DNA from: Acidobacteriales bacterium 59-55
GTDB lineage: Bacteria; Acidobacteriota; Terriglobia; Terriglobales; Acidobacteriaceae
Assembly: GCA_001897435.1 (NCBI GenBank)
Contig: MKSV01000008.1
Coordinates: 1 to 64,000 of the forward strand
Length of the DNA: 64,000 bases
Direction: 5' to 3'
Positions 54,864 through 64,000 of the stretch are shown in pieces. A program made the translations under genes and the position numbers. The first letter of the stretch is position 1, and the number at the start of each line of letters is the position of its first letter. The notes under the pieces were generated by a model. That model searched no databases, was not told the origin of the DNA, and saw only the letters and a program-made list of their open reading frames with translations.

Positions 54864-55190
54864 TCATTTCGCCCGGCTGATGGAATCTACAGAAATCGCA
54901 TCACCAGACACCTTGCCCTTTACTGTGGCATTCTGTCCTGCGAATCTGTCAAACTGCGCTTTGTCGCTTTTCAACGTATAGACCTTATCCCCGCTCGCAA
55001 GCGCGAACTCGGCTCCCTGCTTGACGCAGGCGCGCGTGCATTCGGCAGGAGTGGCGTTTTTCATCATGGTGTGGTGTGCGCCACACATCGCATCGGTCAC
55101 GGTTCCGCTTATGGTTTGTGTTTCCTGCGCGAGTAAGGTCACTGCACTCAGCGCCAGTGCCGCAGTCAGTATGAAATATTTGGTTCGCAT
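54864..55190 (-). CDS. Secreted small protein, OB-like/DUF
   Basis: Signal peptide; QTISGTVTDAMCGAHHTMMKNATPAECTRACVKQGAEFALASGDKVYTL. Confidence 0.65.
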   Translation of the reverse strand: MRTKYFILTAALALSAVTLLAQETQTISGTVTDAMCGAHHTMMKNATPAECTRACVKQGAEFALASGDKVYTLKSDKAQFDRFAGQNATVKGKVSGDAISVDSISRAK

Positions 55191-55204
55191 TGTTGTATCT
55201 CCAA

Positions 55205-58200
55205 TTAAGCAGAAGGTTGAACGGCAGAGCCGTTATTGCTGAAACGAGGAACGAGAGTTCCTCGTTTCAGCGCACGTTCCTTCATCATGACGAAGAAGAC
55301 AGGCACAAGAATCAAAACGTGAATGGTCGAAGTAATCATGCCGCCAACAATCGGCGCGGCAATCGGCTTCATCACATCCGAGCCGATGCCGGATTCCCAT
55401 AGGATCGGAACCAGACTGGCGAGGACCGCGCAGACGGTCATCAGCTTTGGCCGGAGACGATGTACAGCCCCTTCAATGGCAGCTTCCTCTATATCTACGT
55501 TGGTCAAAGGCTTACCAGCTTGCAATCTGCGTTCGAGCGATTCATGGAGGTAGACCACCATCACCACTCCGGTTTCCACAGCAATACCGAACAGCGCGAT
55601 GTAGCCAACCGCAACCGCCACGCTAAAGTTGTACTTCAGCAGCCACTGCAGCAGCAGGCCACCACTCATGGCATAGACCGTTGGAAAGATGAGCACGAGT
55701 GCTTCGGCAACAGACTTGAACACCAGGTACAGCAACAGAAAGATCAGGAAGAACACGACTGGAAGGATGAGCTGCAACCGTTGTTTCGCCCGCAACTCTA
55801 ATTGGTACTCTCCCGACCACTGGTACGAGTAGTTTGGAGGCAACGTGAGCTTATCGTGCAAGAGCTTGTCTGCTTTGGCGACGAAACCACCGTAGTCCGC
55901 GCTCTTGAGATCGATATAGATGTAGCCAGTGAGCGCACCGTCTTCGTCCCGGATCATCGCCGGGCCATGGCTGAAGGAAATACGCGCTACCTGTCCAAGT
56001 GGAATCTGCGCCCCGGAAGGCGTGCCGATCAGAACGCCACGCATTTTGTCGATATTGTCGCGGAAGTCGCGTTGATAACGGACATTGACGGGATAGCGTT
56101 CGCGGCCTTCGATGTTCTCTGCGATATTCTCGCCGCCAATGCCTGAAGCAACAGCCGTTTGAATATCCGTGACGGTGAGGCCATAACGTGCGGCCTCCGG
56201 CCGGTTGACCTCGACATTGACGTAGAAACCTTGTGCGACTTTTTCCGCAAAGACCGAACGTGTCTCCGGCAGGCTGGAGAGCACATTCTGGATCTGCGAC
56301 GCGAGTTGCTGAATGCCATTTACATCCGGTCCCTGCACCTTGAGACCCAAAGGTGTCTTAATACCGGTTAATTCCATATCGAGGCGGTTCTCGACTGGCA
56401 TGGTCCAGGTATTCGACAAGCCGGGAAACTGGAGCTTTTCGTCCATATCCTGAATGAGTTTTTCGTAGGTCATTCCTGTGGGCCATTGCTCGCGCGGTTT
56501 AAGCATAACGGTGGTGTCATACATATTGAGCGGTGCATTATCTGTTGCGCTGTCAGAACGCCCAACCGTACCGAAAACGCTGGCGACTTCCGGGAAGCCA
56601 CGAAGAATCCTGTCCTGCTCATGAAGAAGAACCTTCGCCTGCTCAATCGAGATGCCAGGAAGAGCGGTAGGCATGTACAGCGTGGAGCCTTCAAAGAGGG
56701 GAGGCATGAACTGGCTGCCCAGCTTAGTCGCCAATGGTAGCGTTGCAATCAGGAAGATCAGGTTGACAGCGATGGTGAGCCAGCGATGCCGCAGACACCA
56801 GCGAAGAATCGGCAGATAGACCGCCTGAGTGACACGCGAGATGGGGTTCGTGCGCTCCGGACGCAGCTTCCCACGAATCAGCATCACCATCAGGACCGGA
56901 ACCAGCGTGATGGCGAGGATAGAAGACGATCCGACCGCTAAGGTCTTTGTCCAGGCCAGCGGACGGAACATGCGTCCTTCCTGAGCTTCGAGAAGAAACA
57001 CCGGCAGGAACGATACAACAATAATTAACAGCGAGAAGAACAATGCAGGCCCAACCTGTTTCGCCGCATTGATGAGGATAGTTCTGCGCTCCGATTCCGA
57101 CACCGGCACCGAGCTGTTCTCCTGGCGGTCTGAGAGATGGCGATAGCCATTCTCGACCATCACAATCGAGGCATCGACAAGCACGCCGATTGCGAGCGCG
57201 ATGCCTCCCAATGACATGATGTTCGAGGTGACTCCCAGCCAGTACATTGGAATGAAGGCGACGAGCACGGCGATGGGCAGAGCAAGGATGGCGATCAATG
57301 CAGACCGGAAGTGGAAGAGGAAAACAATGATGACGACGCTGACGATGATGGCCTCTTCCAACAGGTCCCGTTGCAGGGTCTTGATCGAGGCGTCTATTAG
57401 GCCGGAGCGGTCATACCCCGGCATGATGACGACACCCGCAGGAAGCGATGGCGCGATCTCACGGAGCTTCTGCTTGACTCCGTTGATAACATCCAGCGCG
57501 TTCATGCCCTGGCGCATGACGATGATGCCGCCGACCGTTTCTCCTTCGCCGTTCCACTCGGCCACTCCTTCGCGGATGTCAGGACCGAAGCTGACCGTTC
57601 CCAGATCGCGAAGCAGAACGGGCGTGCCGTTCTTGCTGCCGACAGCAACACTTGCCAGATCATCGAGTGATCGAAGATAGCCAAGACCGCGAATCATGTA
57701 CTCCGCGCCGCTCAGATCGAGTACCCGTCCGCCAACTTCATTGGTACTTGCCTTCACACGGTCGATAACCGTGGAAAGTGGAATGCCGTAGGCCAGCAGC
57801 TTGTTGGGATCGAGTTGCACTTGATACTGGCGAACATAGCCGCCGATACTTGCGACTTCCGCAACGCCGGGAACAGTTTCGAGGGCATAGCGCAACCGCC
57901 AGTCCTGAAGGCTACGCAGGTCCGCGAGGCTGTGCTTTCCGCTCTTATCGACGATGGCATACTCGTAGACCCAGCCTGCGCCGGTCGCGTCAGGGCCAAT
58001 CGAGGGATGCACGTTCTCCGGCAAGCGTCCGCTGATCTGTTGCAGGTATTCGACAACGCGGGAACGTGCCCAATAAAGGTCAGTGCCATCCTGAAAGACC
58101 ACGTAAACGTAAGAGTCACCGAACATGGTCTGCGCGCGCACTGCTTTGACATGCGGCGCGGCAAGGAGACTGGTCACAATGGGGTATGTCACCTGATCCT

Positions 58201-58384
58201 CGATCACATCGGGAGGTCGCCCCATCCAGTTGGTGTGAACGACGACCTGAACATCGGAAATATCCGGCAGCGCGTCAAGAGGCATGTGCTGCAACGACCA
58301 GATGCCTGCCAGTGTCAGCATCAGAACTGCTGCAAAAACGAGAAAACGGTTGCGTGCGCAGACTTCGATAATTTTGGAAAGCAT
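55205..58384 (-). CDS. cusA: CusA/CzcA-type heavy-metal efflux RND permease
   Basis: MLSKIIEVCARNRFLVFAAVLMLTLAGIWSLQHMPLDALPDISDVQVVV; Met/Glu-rich RND core. Confidence 0.95.
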   Translation of the reverse strand: MLSKIIEVCARNRFLVFAAVLMLTLAGIWSLQHMPLDALPDISDVQVVVHTNWMGRPPDVIEDQVTYPIVTSLLAAPHVKAVRAQTMFGDSYVYVVFQDGTDLYWARSRVVEYLQQISGRLPENVHPSIGPDATGAGWVYEYAIVDKSGKHSLADLRSLQDWRLRYALETVPGVAEVASIGGYVRQYQVQLDPNKLLAYGIPLSTVIDRVKASTNEVGGRVLDLSGAEYMIRGLGYLRSLDDLASVAVGSKNGTPVLLRDLGTVSFGPDIREGVAEWNGEGETVGGIIVMRQGMNALDVINGVKQKLREIAPSLPAGVVIMPGYDRSGLIDASIKTLQRDLLEEAIIVSVVIIVFLFHFRSALIAILALPIAVLVAFIPMYWLGVTSNIMSLGGIALAIGVLVDASIVMVENGYRHLSDRQENSSVPVSESERRTILINAAKQVGPALFFSLLIIVVSFLPVFLLEAQEGRMFRPLAWTKTLAVGSSSILAITLVPVLMVMLIRGKLRPERTNPISRVTQAVYLPILRWCLRHRWLTIAVNLIFLIATLPLATKLGSQFMPPLFEGSTLYMPTALPGISIEQAKVLLHEQDRILRGFPEVASVFGTVGRSDSATDNAPLNMYDTTVMLKPREQWPTGMTYEKLIQDMDEKLQFPGLSNTWTMPVENRLDMELTGIKTPLGLKVQGPDVNGIQQLASQIQNVLSSLPETRSVFAEKVAQGFYVNVEVNRPEAARYGLTVTDIQTAVASGIGGENIAENIEGRERYPVNVRYQRDFRDNIDKMRGVLIGTPSGAQIPLGQVARISFSHGPAMIRDEDGALTGYIYIDLKSADYGGFVAKADKLLHDKLTLPPNYSYQWSGEYQLELRAKQRLQLILPVVFFLIFLLLYLVFKSVAEALVLIFPTVYAMSGGLLLQWLLKYNFSVAVAVGYIALFGIAVETGVVMVVYLHESLERRLQAGKPLTNVDIEEAAIEGAVHRLRPKLMTVCAVLASLVPILWESGIGSDVMKPIAAPIVGGMITSTIHVLILVPVFFVMMKERALKRGTLVPRFSNNGSAVQPSA

Positions 58385-59979
58385 CACATGCCTCCCGTCG
58401 CGTTCACCCGCAACTGTTTTGTGGCGATGATCTGTCTGTTCTTCTGCGTTGTAATCGTCACCTGCCAAGTGCCGCCGGAACCAAGTGCTCCAGTTCCTTC
58501 ATAGAGACCGTTGCCTTTGTCCGCGAGAGTTGCCGTCGTATTCATCGCGGCCATGCCCATTGCGGGCATCGCCGCCATGTAAAACGTGACTGTCACCGAT
58601 GCGCCTGTGACCGGCGTGTTTCCCGGCCCGGTCAGCCGAACGCGGAAGATGTTATTGCCTTTGGTCGGCGGATTTGGGTCGGTAGTGAAGTCGATATTGT
58701 CTTGTGGTTCGGCAGGAGTAGTAGCAGGCGCATTGTTGCTTCCCGCACCCGGAGGAGGAGGAGCGAATGAGCCTGCTGCCGCCTGTAACTGGCTCTCGGA
58801 GTCGATCAGGAAATTTGCCGAAGTGACGATCGATTGATGTGCTTCGAGTCCTTTGAGGACGACAAAGTCGTCTCCCACGCGAGGGCCGACAGCAATCTCC
58901 TTCGGTTCGAGGCTTCCATTGCCGTGATTCAAAAAGACGAGCTGCCGCGTTCCCGATTGGAATACTGCTGAGGCAGGCACGACGAGTTGGCGGCCCAGAT
59001 TGGTCTTCACATCGACGTTGACGAACATGCCCGGCTTCAACTTGAGGCCGGGATTAGCGATTGCCAGGCGCACCCGGACGGTGCGCGTCGCCATGTCCAC
59101 CTGCGGCAGAATCTCTTCGATCTGCCCAGTGAAGATGCGTCCTGGATATGAGTCCACCGTGATGGAAGCGGCATCTCCGGGCTTCAGCCGCCCAATGTCG
59201 TCCTGAAAGATTTGGGCATTCACCCAGACACGTGAGAGATCGGCAACCGTGTACAACCGAGTCGATGGCTCGACATAGAGATTGGGCAGAGCATTACGTT
59301 CGGTGATGTATCCCGAAACCGGAGAATAGATGGTGAGGTCGGTGACAGGCTTGCCCGTCTCTTTCAGCCTCGCGATTTCACTCGCCGGAACATCCCACTG
59401 CGCTAGACGCTGTTCGGCAGCAGCCGAAAGTGTATCTGCGCCAGCGGCGACACCGTCCACAGTGCTCGACTGAAGCGCCTTCTGGTTCTGCCGCGCGAGA
59501 AGGTATTCCTGCTGCGTCGCCACCAGATCGGGACTGTACACGGTGAACAGCGGTTCGCCCTTGCGAACATATTGATACGTTGCATTGGCGAAGACTTTGC
59601 GGATATATCCGGGAAAGCGTACCTGCACATAAGAAAGCAGTCGCTCGTCGATATCCACCGTGCCCGTAGCACGGACATCATCGCTCAGTTGCTTGTATTC
59701 GACTGTGCCGGTCTTCACACCGATGCTTTGCATCCGCTCCGGGGTAAGTTGTACCGGCACAAGAGCTGCATCCTTCGACTCTGGCATGGACATACCCGGC
59801 ATGGACGATTCGGGTTTTGCCACATCGGAAGTGGGCCCTGCGGCTACGGGCTGAACCTCGCTGGACATTGGCATTGGGTGAGGCTCATTCTTCAAATGAG
59901 AGCGGTAGGCCCAAATCCCCACCAAAACAGCCAGCACCGCTATCCAGACGAGAGAAGTTCTCAGGACATACTTATTCAT
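58384..59979 (-). CDS. cusB: CusB-type RND periplasmic adaptor
   Basis: GTVDIDERLLSYVQVRFPGYIRKVFANATYQYVRKGEPLFTVYSPDLVATQQEYL; MPGMSMPES N-terminal Met motif. Confidence 0.93.
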   Translation of the reverse strand: MNKYVLRTSLVWIAVLAVLVGIWAYRSHLKNEPHPMPMSSEVQPVAAGPTSDVAKPESSMPGMSMPESKDAALVPVQLTPERMQSIGVKTGTVEYKQLSDDVRATGTVDIDERLLSYVQVRFPGYIRKVFANATYQYVRKGEPLFTVYSPDLVATQQEYLLARQNQKALQSSTVDGVAAGADTLSAAAEQRLAQWDVPASEIARLKETGKPVTDLTIYSPVSGYITERNALPNLYVEPSTRLYTVADLSRVWVNAQIFQDDIGRLKPGDAASITVDSYPGRIFTGQIEEILPQVDMATRTVRVRLAIANPGLKLKPGMFVNVDVKTNLGRQLVVPASAVFQSGTRQLVFLNHGNGSLEPKEIAVGPRVGDDFVVLKGLEAHQSIVTSANFLIDSESQLQAAAGSFAPPPPGAGSNNAPATTPAEPQDNIDFTTDPNPPTKGNNIFRVRLTGPGNTPVTGASVTVTFYMAAMPAMGMAAMNTTATLADKGNGLYEGTGALGSGGTWQVTITTQKNRQIIATKQLRVNATGGM

Positions 59980-61235
59980 CGCAGTATCACTCCTGTCAGG
60001 GATTCGAGGTGGGCCAACGCCGTCTCATGATCGAGCAGCGTCTCGGCATATTCGAGCTTCAGATTGAGCAGATCGGTGAAGTACGAGAGCACATGCGTGA
60101 ACTGGTCTTTGTTCGAGGCATAGGCGCTCAAGGTTGCCCGGTAGGCTGCGTCGGATTGAGGAATCAAGCCTTCACGGAACTCCTTCAGTTGCTCCTCATC
60201 GCTCGATGCCTGCACATAGAGCTGCTGTGCCTGCGCGAGCTGTTGGGTGAGATGGGAGTCGAGTGTCTTCTGTGATGCGATGAGCTTTTCCTGCGCTTCG
60301 GCAATCTCCGCATTGACCCGCTTCTTGCGCGGAAAGCGGACATCGAAGGTGAGCATGTAGTAGTCCCGATACTTCCGGTCGGTGTTCTGATACATATAGC
60401 CCAGCTCAAAATCGGGTTTATCTTCGCGTTTTGCGGAGGCTACCTGCGCGTCTTGTCTCCGAATGGCACTCGCATCCACTTGAAGCTGGGGATTGTTTTT
60501 CTTCACCAGCGCCAGAAGCTCATCCGAGGTGGCCTTCAGTGGAGATTCCGTAAGGTCTTCCGTAACGATGTCCGGCGATTGCTGATCGCGGTTGAGCAGG
60601 CCCTTGAGATGAGCCTCTATCTGCCACATCTGCTGATGGTGCATGGTGATCTCGCGCACGATCTTGGTGCGGTTGAGCTGTGCTTCGAGCACGTCTTGCT
60701 GCATTCCCTGGCCAACCTGATAATGCGCGGTCGCATCCTGAATAAGCTGGTCGAGGATAGCTTGATTTTGTCGCAGGATGCCGAGCGTCTGTTGCAGATA
60801 CGCGAGTTGGAGATAGTCGGCCTTTACCGCGTCAGCAATGCCGCTGCCGATCACTCCGACTTCGGCTTGCTTGGTGTCGGCGTCGCGTTCCGCTACTTGT
60901 CCGCGCAGTCGCAGCTTCCCCGGATAGGGCAACTCCTGTGACGCTCCCACGCCGATATAGGCGAAGTCGCTATTGGTGTATCCCGCGAATGGCTTCGGGC
61001 TGCCAACGCTGAACTGCTGGTAAGTGAACTTCGGATCAGGCAGCGTCGTAACCTGGGGAGCTATTTGCCTCGCGGCTCGCGCCTCATGACCGGCTGCGGC
61101 GAGCTGCGGATTGTTGGCTTGTGCTTCAGCCAGAAGTTGGGACAAAGGGGTAGGCGTGCTTGCACCCGTCTCCTGCCCGAAGGCGGAGAACGTACTGGCA
61201 AGCACGAGCGTGGCGGTCCAAAAGACCACGTTCAT
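59976..61235 (-). CDS. cusC: CusC-type TolC-family outer membrane protein
   Basis: NNPQLAAAGHEARAARQIAPQVTTLPDPKFTYQQFS; overlaps cusB by 4 bp. Confidence 0.88.
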   Translation of the reverse strand: MNVVFWTATLVLASTFSAFGQETGASTPTPLSQLLAEAQANNPQLAAAGHEARAARQIAPQVTTLPDPKFTYQQFSVGSPKPFAGYTNSDFAYIGVGASQELPYPGKLRLRGQVAERDADTKQAEVGVIGSGIADAVKADYLQLAYLQQTLGILRQNQAILDQLIQDATAHYQVGQGMQQDVLEAQLNRTKIVREITMHHQQMWQIEAHLKGLLNRDQQSPDIVTEDLTESPLKATSDELLALVKKNNPQLQVDASAIRRQDAQVASAKREDKPDFELGYMYQNTDRKYRDYYMLTFDVRFPRKKRVNAEIAEAQEKLIASQKTLDSHLTQQLAQAQQLYVQASSDEEQLKEFREGLIPQSDAAYRATLSAYASNKDQFTHVLSYFTDLLNLKLEYAETLLDHETALAHLESLTGVILR

Positions 61236-61325
61236 ACTGACTCCAATCTCGATTGCTGTTGAAAACATCACCGGCGCGCAGACATGTATGCCCGCGCCCG
61301 GCGAACGCAGAGCGAGAGAGGAGGG

Positions 61326-61697
61326 CTAGATTCTGAGAATGGAGATCGAACCAGGTGGGGACTGTGGCGGCGAGTAGCCAAGATGCTCGATCCAGCCCGC
61401 AGTAGTCAAAACCGGATGAGACCAGTCGGAAATCGCTACCCAAACCGCCGCAATTACGACCGGATGATAGGTTGTCGCTTTTGTATCCAGCGCATTGTCC
61501 TGCGCACTCTGAGGAGCGTTTTGGCAACAATCGTGCGACGATTGCATCTCCATCTGCTCACAGTGGTGCTGCATCGTTCGACAGCAGGCTCGCTCCTCGG
61601 CATTCATCTGCACGTCGGAAACCATGCAGGCCATCGCCGGGGTCAGGTAGGACACTAGCAATAGCAGCACGATCCCGGATTGGCGAAATGCCTTCAT
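61326..61697 (-). CDS. Small secreted Cys/His/Met-rich protein ending LRI
   Basis: Signal peptide; MVSDVQMNAEERACCRTMQHHCEQMEMQSSHDCC; tail PPQSPPGSISILRI. Confidence 0.6.
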   Translation of the reverse strand: MKAFRQSGIVLLLLVSYLTPAMACMVSDVQMNAEERACCRTMQHHCEQMEMQSSHDCCQNAPQSAQDNALDTKATTYHPVVIAAVWVAISDWSHPVLTTAGWIEHLGYSPPQSPPGSISILRI

Positions 61698-61839
61698 ACG
61701 AGCACCTCCAGAATAGTCGATCGTAGGATCGGTTTCCAGAGGGATTATCGATTTCGCTTGGCATCTTCAGCAGTGGCTTCAACTTCAAACGGGACAACGG
61801 GCCACGGTGAACATGGAAAAATTGTTGAGGCACAATCGC

Positions 61840-62838
61840 TCATGGCTGCGGCATGTAAACACGAATTTCTGCAGGTTGTGGTCCATGTTCTCTTACCGCA
61901 AGGTATAGTCTGTCCAGATCCGGGGAGAAGTATCCTGTTCGCGCGCCCCTTACTGTTTTCATCCGGGCTATTTCACTGTAATGATCGATATCTTGTTGTT
62001 TGAAGATCGAGATGTCGCCTTCTCCTCCAATCGCATAAATTCGGTGACGCCGCTGGTCGAAGAAGAGATCGTCACAGTCACCAACCGCTGGAAGGCTGGC
62101 AATCCGGTGGCCATTCTCTGTGTCCAACACGATCAATCGTGCGGGAAGCCGCGTCACCACGAATAGCCGATGATCCTGTTCATCGAGTGCCATTGGGAAG
62201 TTGGCCAATGGGCCTCCAGTACCCCATGAACTCAACACGGTTCTTGTCTTACGATCTACGACATCAATCTTTCGTGATCCTGGCAGGTTAACGAAGATTC
62301 TCGATCCATTCTTCTCAAGCTGAAACGATTCAGGGTGAGCATCCAGTTTGATATCGGCGAGCTTCGTGCCTTTTTGATCGAACTCCCCCAAAGCGCCTCC
62401 TCCATAGCCAACCCAAGTGTGGCCGCTTCCCGGGTCATAGCGAAGATTGTCGGCATCGTCGCCATAGGAAATGGAGTTGAGTAGCTTCCATGAAGAGGCA
62501 TCGAATTCACGGACCGATCCATCCTTACCGTTTGCAACGAAGAGCAGATTCGAGGAAGGAATATAGGCAATACCCTGCGGTTCGTCCAAGCCTGGAATCG
62601 TATGAATCAGCTTATTGGCTTTCAGATCAATAACCTCGACTGAATTGTTCCCCAAGGCCGCGACGAAGAGCCGCCGTCCCTTCAAGTCGATGGCCAAGTG
62701 ATCGATGCGTCCCTGGACATCGGGCATTGCAATCGTCGATTCCAGCTTGAGAGGAACACTTGCGCTTGCCTGAGCGAAAGAGAGCCCAGAGTTAGCTGCG
62801 AGGGATAACAGAATGACGCCCAATATAATTTGTTTCAT
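61840..62838 (-). CDS. YncE-like beta-propeller protein
   Basis: IDHLAIDLKGRRLFVAALGNNSVEVIDLKANKLIHTIPGLDEPQGIAYIPSSNLLFVANGKDG repeats. Confidence 0.88.
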   Translation of the reverse strand: MKQIILGVILLSLAANSGLSFAQASASVPLKLESTIAMPDVQGRIDHLAIDLKGRRLFVAALGNNSVEVIDLKANKLIHTIPGLDEPQGIAYIPSSNLLFVANGKDGSVREFDASSWKLLNSISYGDDADNLRYDPGSGHTWVGYGGGALGEFDQKGTKLADIKLDAHPESFQLEKNGSRIFVNLPGSRKIDVVDRKTRTVLSSWGTGGPLANFPMALDEQDHRLFVVTRLPARLIVLDTENGHRIASLPAVGDCDDLFFDQRRHRIYAIGGEGDISIFKQQDIDHYSEIARMKTVRGARTGYFSPDLDRLYLAVREHGPQPAEIRVYMPQP

Positions 62839-62850
62839 GACTGATCTGCC

Positions 62851-63903
62851 TCAGAGAGCCTTACCCACAATGGGAGCCGGAAGTATTCCTACCTGTACGT
62901 TGAGTGCATAGCGCACGTCCTTTGCAACTTCGGCGGCAACTCCTTGCCGCCAAAAACGTACGAATAGATATTGAGGATGTTCGCCTACCGTGTGATTGCG
63001 GACAGATACTATTTCGATCTTTTTTGCGATGAGCGCCTTCAGGAGAGATTGAAGTTCGTCGGGAGTAGCTACGAACTCTCCCTGAGCCAAAGCACGCTTA
63101 TCCGTTCCGGCAAATGCGATCCAGGTCGCGAACCCCATCTCTCGTCCAATCATTTCGCCATGAAGAAGCCCGTGGCGGCCGATTGTTGCCTTGTATACAC
63201 CATCCGCCATCGAACCTCTTGTCGATAGGATATTGTTTAGCGGATCAGGGCTGATGGAACTATCGAGCTGCACATCAGGCAAAAAGAACTTTGATGAATG
63301 AAGCGTCGCTTCGGAACGAACACGCCTGATCTGAGCGTAAGCGTTGTGGAATGCGATAGCGAGACCTTGAAAGCTCCCCGCTCCTGTCACGTCGAGCGTC
63401 TTCAATCGAGGACCAGCGATAACGGAGCAGTCGGCCAGGCCGGTAACCTCCAGACCGTTTTGGAGCGCTGCGGATAACACAGGAGTTACTTCGTCTTCGC
63501 GGAGAAGCAATTGGCCGGTTAACAACGCCGGATGATGCACTGCAGAGGTGAATGCCGCCCACGAATTCAAGCCCAGATTTTGGGAGAAGGTCTGATAGTC
63601 CTGGACGATGGTCGCATCACCCCTTGGCATGAGGACCTTATAAACGCCTTCGCTATCGATATATGTACCCTTATTCCCCATGATGCGATCAATGGTGGTA
63701 CGAGCCTGCCCTGGCACCTCTGCAAAGGGCGTTGGCAAAGCCAGAACCAGAAAGGAAATTGCCATCAGACATCCTGTACAAGATCTTCGTCCGGCAATCA
63801 TCAATAGGGTGGTAGTGCCCCGTTGGATATAAGCAGCAATCGCTGCCGTGATCGACATTTCCAATAGGAAGGTGGACGGTAGACTGCGACAATCTGTGCT
63901 CAT
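62851..63903 (-). CDS. DUF1259 (LppY/LpqO-like) family protein
   Basis: GVYKATIGRHGLLHGEMIGREMGFATWIAFAGTDKRALAQGEFVATPDELQSLLKALIAKKIEIVSVRNH. Confidence 0.85.
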   Translation of the reverse strand: MSTDCRSLPSTFLLEMSITAAIAAYIQRGTTTLLMIAGRRSCTGCLMAISFLVLALPTPFAEVPGQARTTIDRIMGNKGTYIDSEGVYKVLMPRGDATIVQDYQTFSQNLGLNSWAAFTSAVHHPALLTGQLLLREDEVTPVLSAALQNGLEVTGLADCSVIAGPRLKTLDVTGAGSFQGLAIAFHNAYAQIRRVRSEATLHSSKFFLPDVQLDSSISPDPLNNILSTRGSMADGVYKATIGRHGLLHGEMIGREMGFATWIAFAGTDKRALAQGEFVATPDELQSLLKALIAKKIEIVSVRNHTVGEHPQYLFVRFWRQGVAAEVAKDVRYALNVQVGILPAPIVGKAL

Positions 63904-63923
63904 ATTTACCTCCGATCAGGAAG

Positions 63924-64000
63924 TCATTGCAGTGGTACTCCTTCTCGAACCTCGTCTGACGCGCGCTTGAGAACCCTTTCCCCTGGTTTGATGCTCCCGC
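63924..64000 (-). CDS. 3' end of a gene, possibly an efflux adaptor C-terminus (cut by window edge)
   Basis: Minus frame ...GSIKPGERVLKRASDEVREGVPLQ* resembles adaptor protein C-termini. Confidence 0.35.
   Translation of the reverse strand, partial: GSIKPGERVLKRASDEVREGVPLQ

Noticed and set aside
57815-58504. Plus-strand 229-aa ORF over cusA/cusB
   Set aside because: Antisense shadow over conserved RND genes.
1-64000. CRISPR array, tRNA, rRNA or complete IS/transposase
   Set aside because: No regularly spaced repeats, cloverleaf-like genes, rRNA segments or transposase-like ORFs were recognised by eye; a tRNAscan, CRISPR finder and ISfinder run would be needed to exclude them.

Overview
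The window looks like an accessory region (megaplasmid or integrated element) of an Acidobacteriota (Granulicella/Terriglobus-like) genome; the host is inferred from gene content such as ADOP permeases, PadR regulators and TonB carboxypeptidase-regulatory receptors. Three blocks of plasmid/phage-type genes alternate with cargo. Block A (1-5.1 kb): end of a PRTRC cassette (ThiF C-terminus, small CxxC protein, PRTRC protein E), a methyltransferase-like protein and an extra DnaN clamp. Block B (20.6-24.7 kb): basic Lys/Ala-rich protein, XF1762-like protein, DinB-type polymerase, and a GNAT plus RNaseH-like pair. Block C (40.9-45.8 kb): S24-like regulator, MoxR AAA+ ATPase, DUF3150, metallopeptidase/VWA protein, Gp157-like protein and a hypothetical. 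Cargo includes four PadR regulators, several next to membrane proteins; two LytS/LytTR two-component systems; an LysR/tautomerase/SDR/ADH/cupin cluster; signal peptidase I; an ADOP permease; a TonB receptor; and a roughly 18 kb copper-resistance island (CopA/B ATPase, multicopper oxidase, CusCBA-like RND, MarR, DUF1259). Points worth a second look: the MoxR-DUF3150-VWA-Gp157 operon; two terminator hairpins placed directly against the SD of the next gene; a duplicated methyltransferase whose first copy carries compensating indels and a premature stop; several gene relics (XRE HTH, SRAP, CaCA exchanger, TonB receptor, cupins) at block edges; and an exact 37-bp intergenic repeat. All family calls are made by eye from motifs, with no database search.
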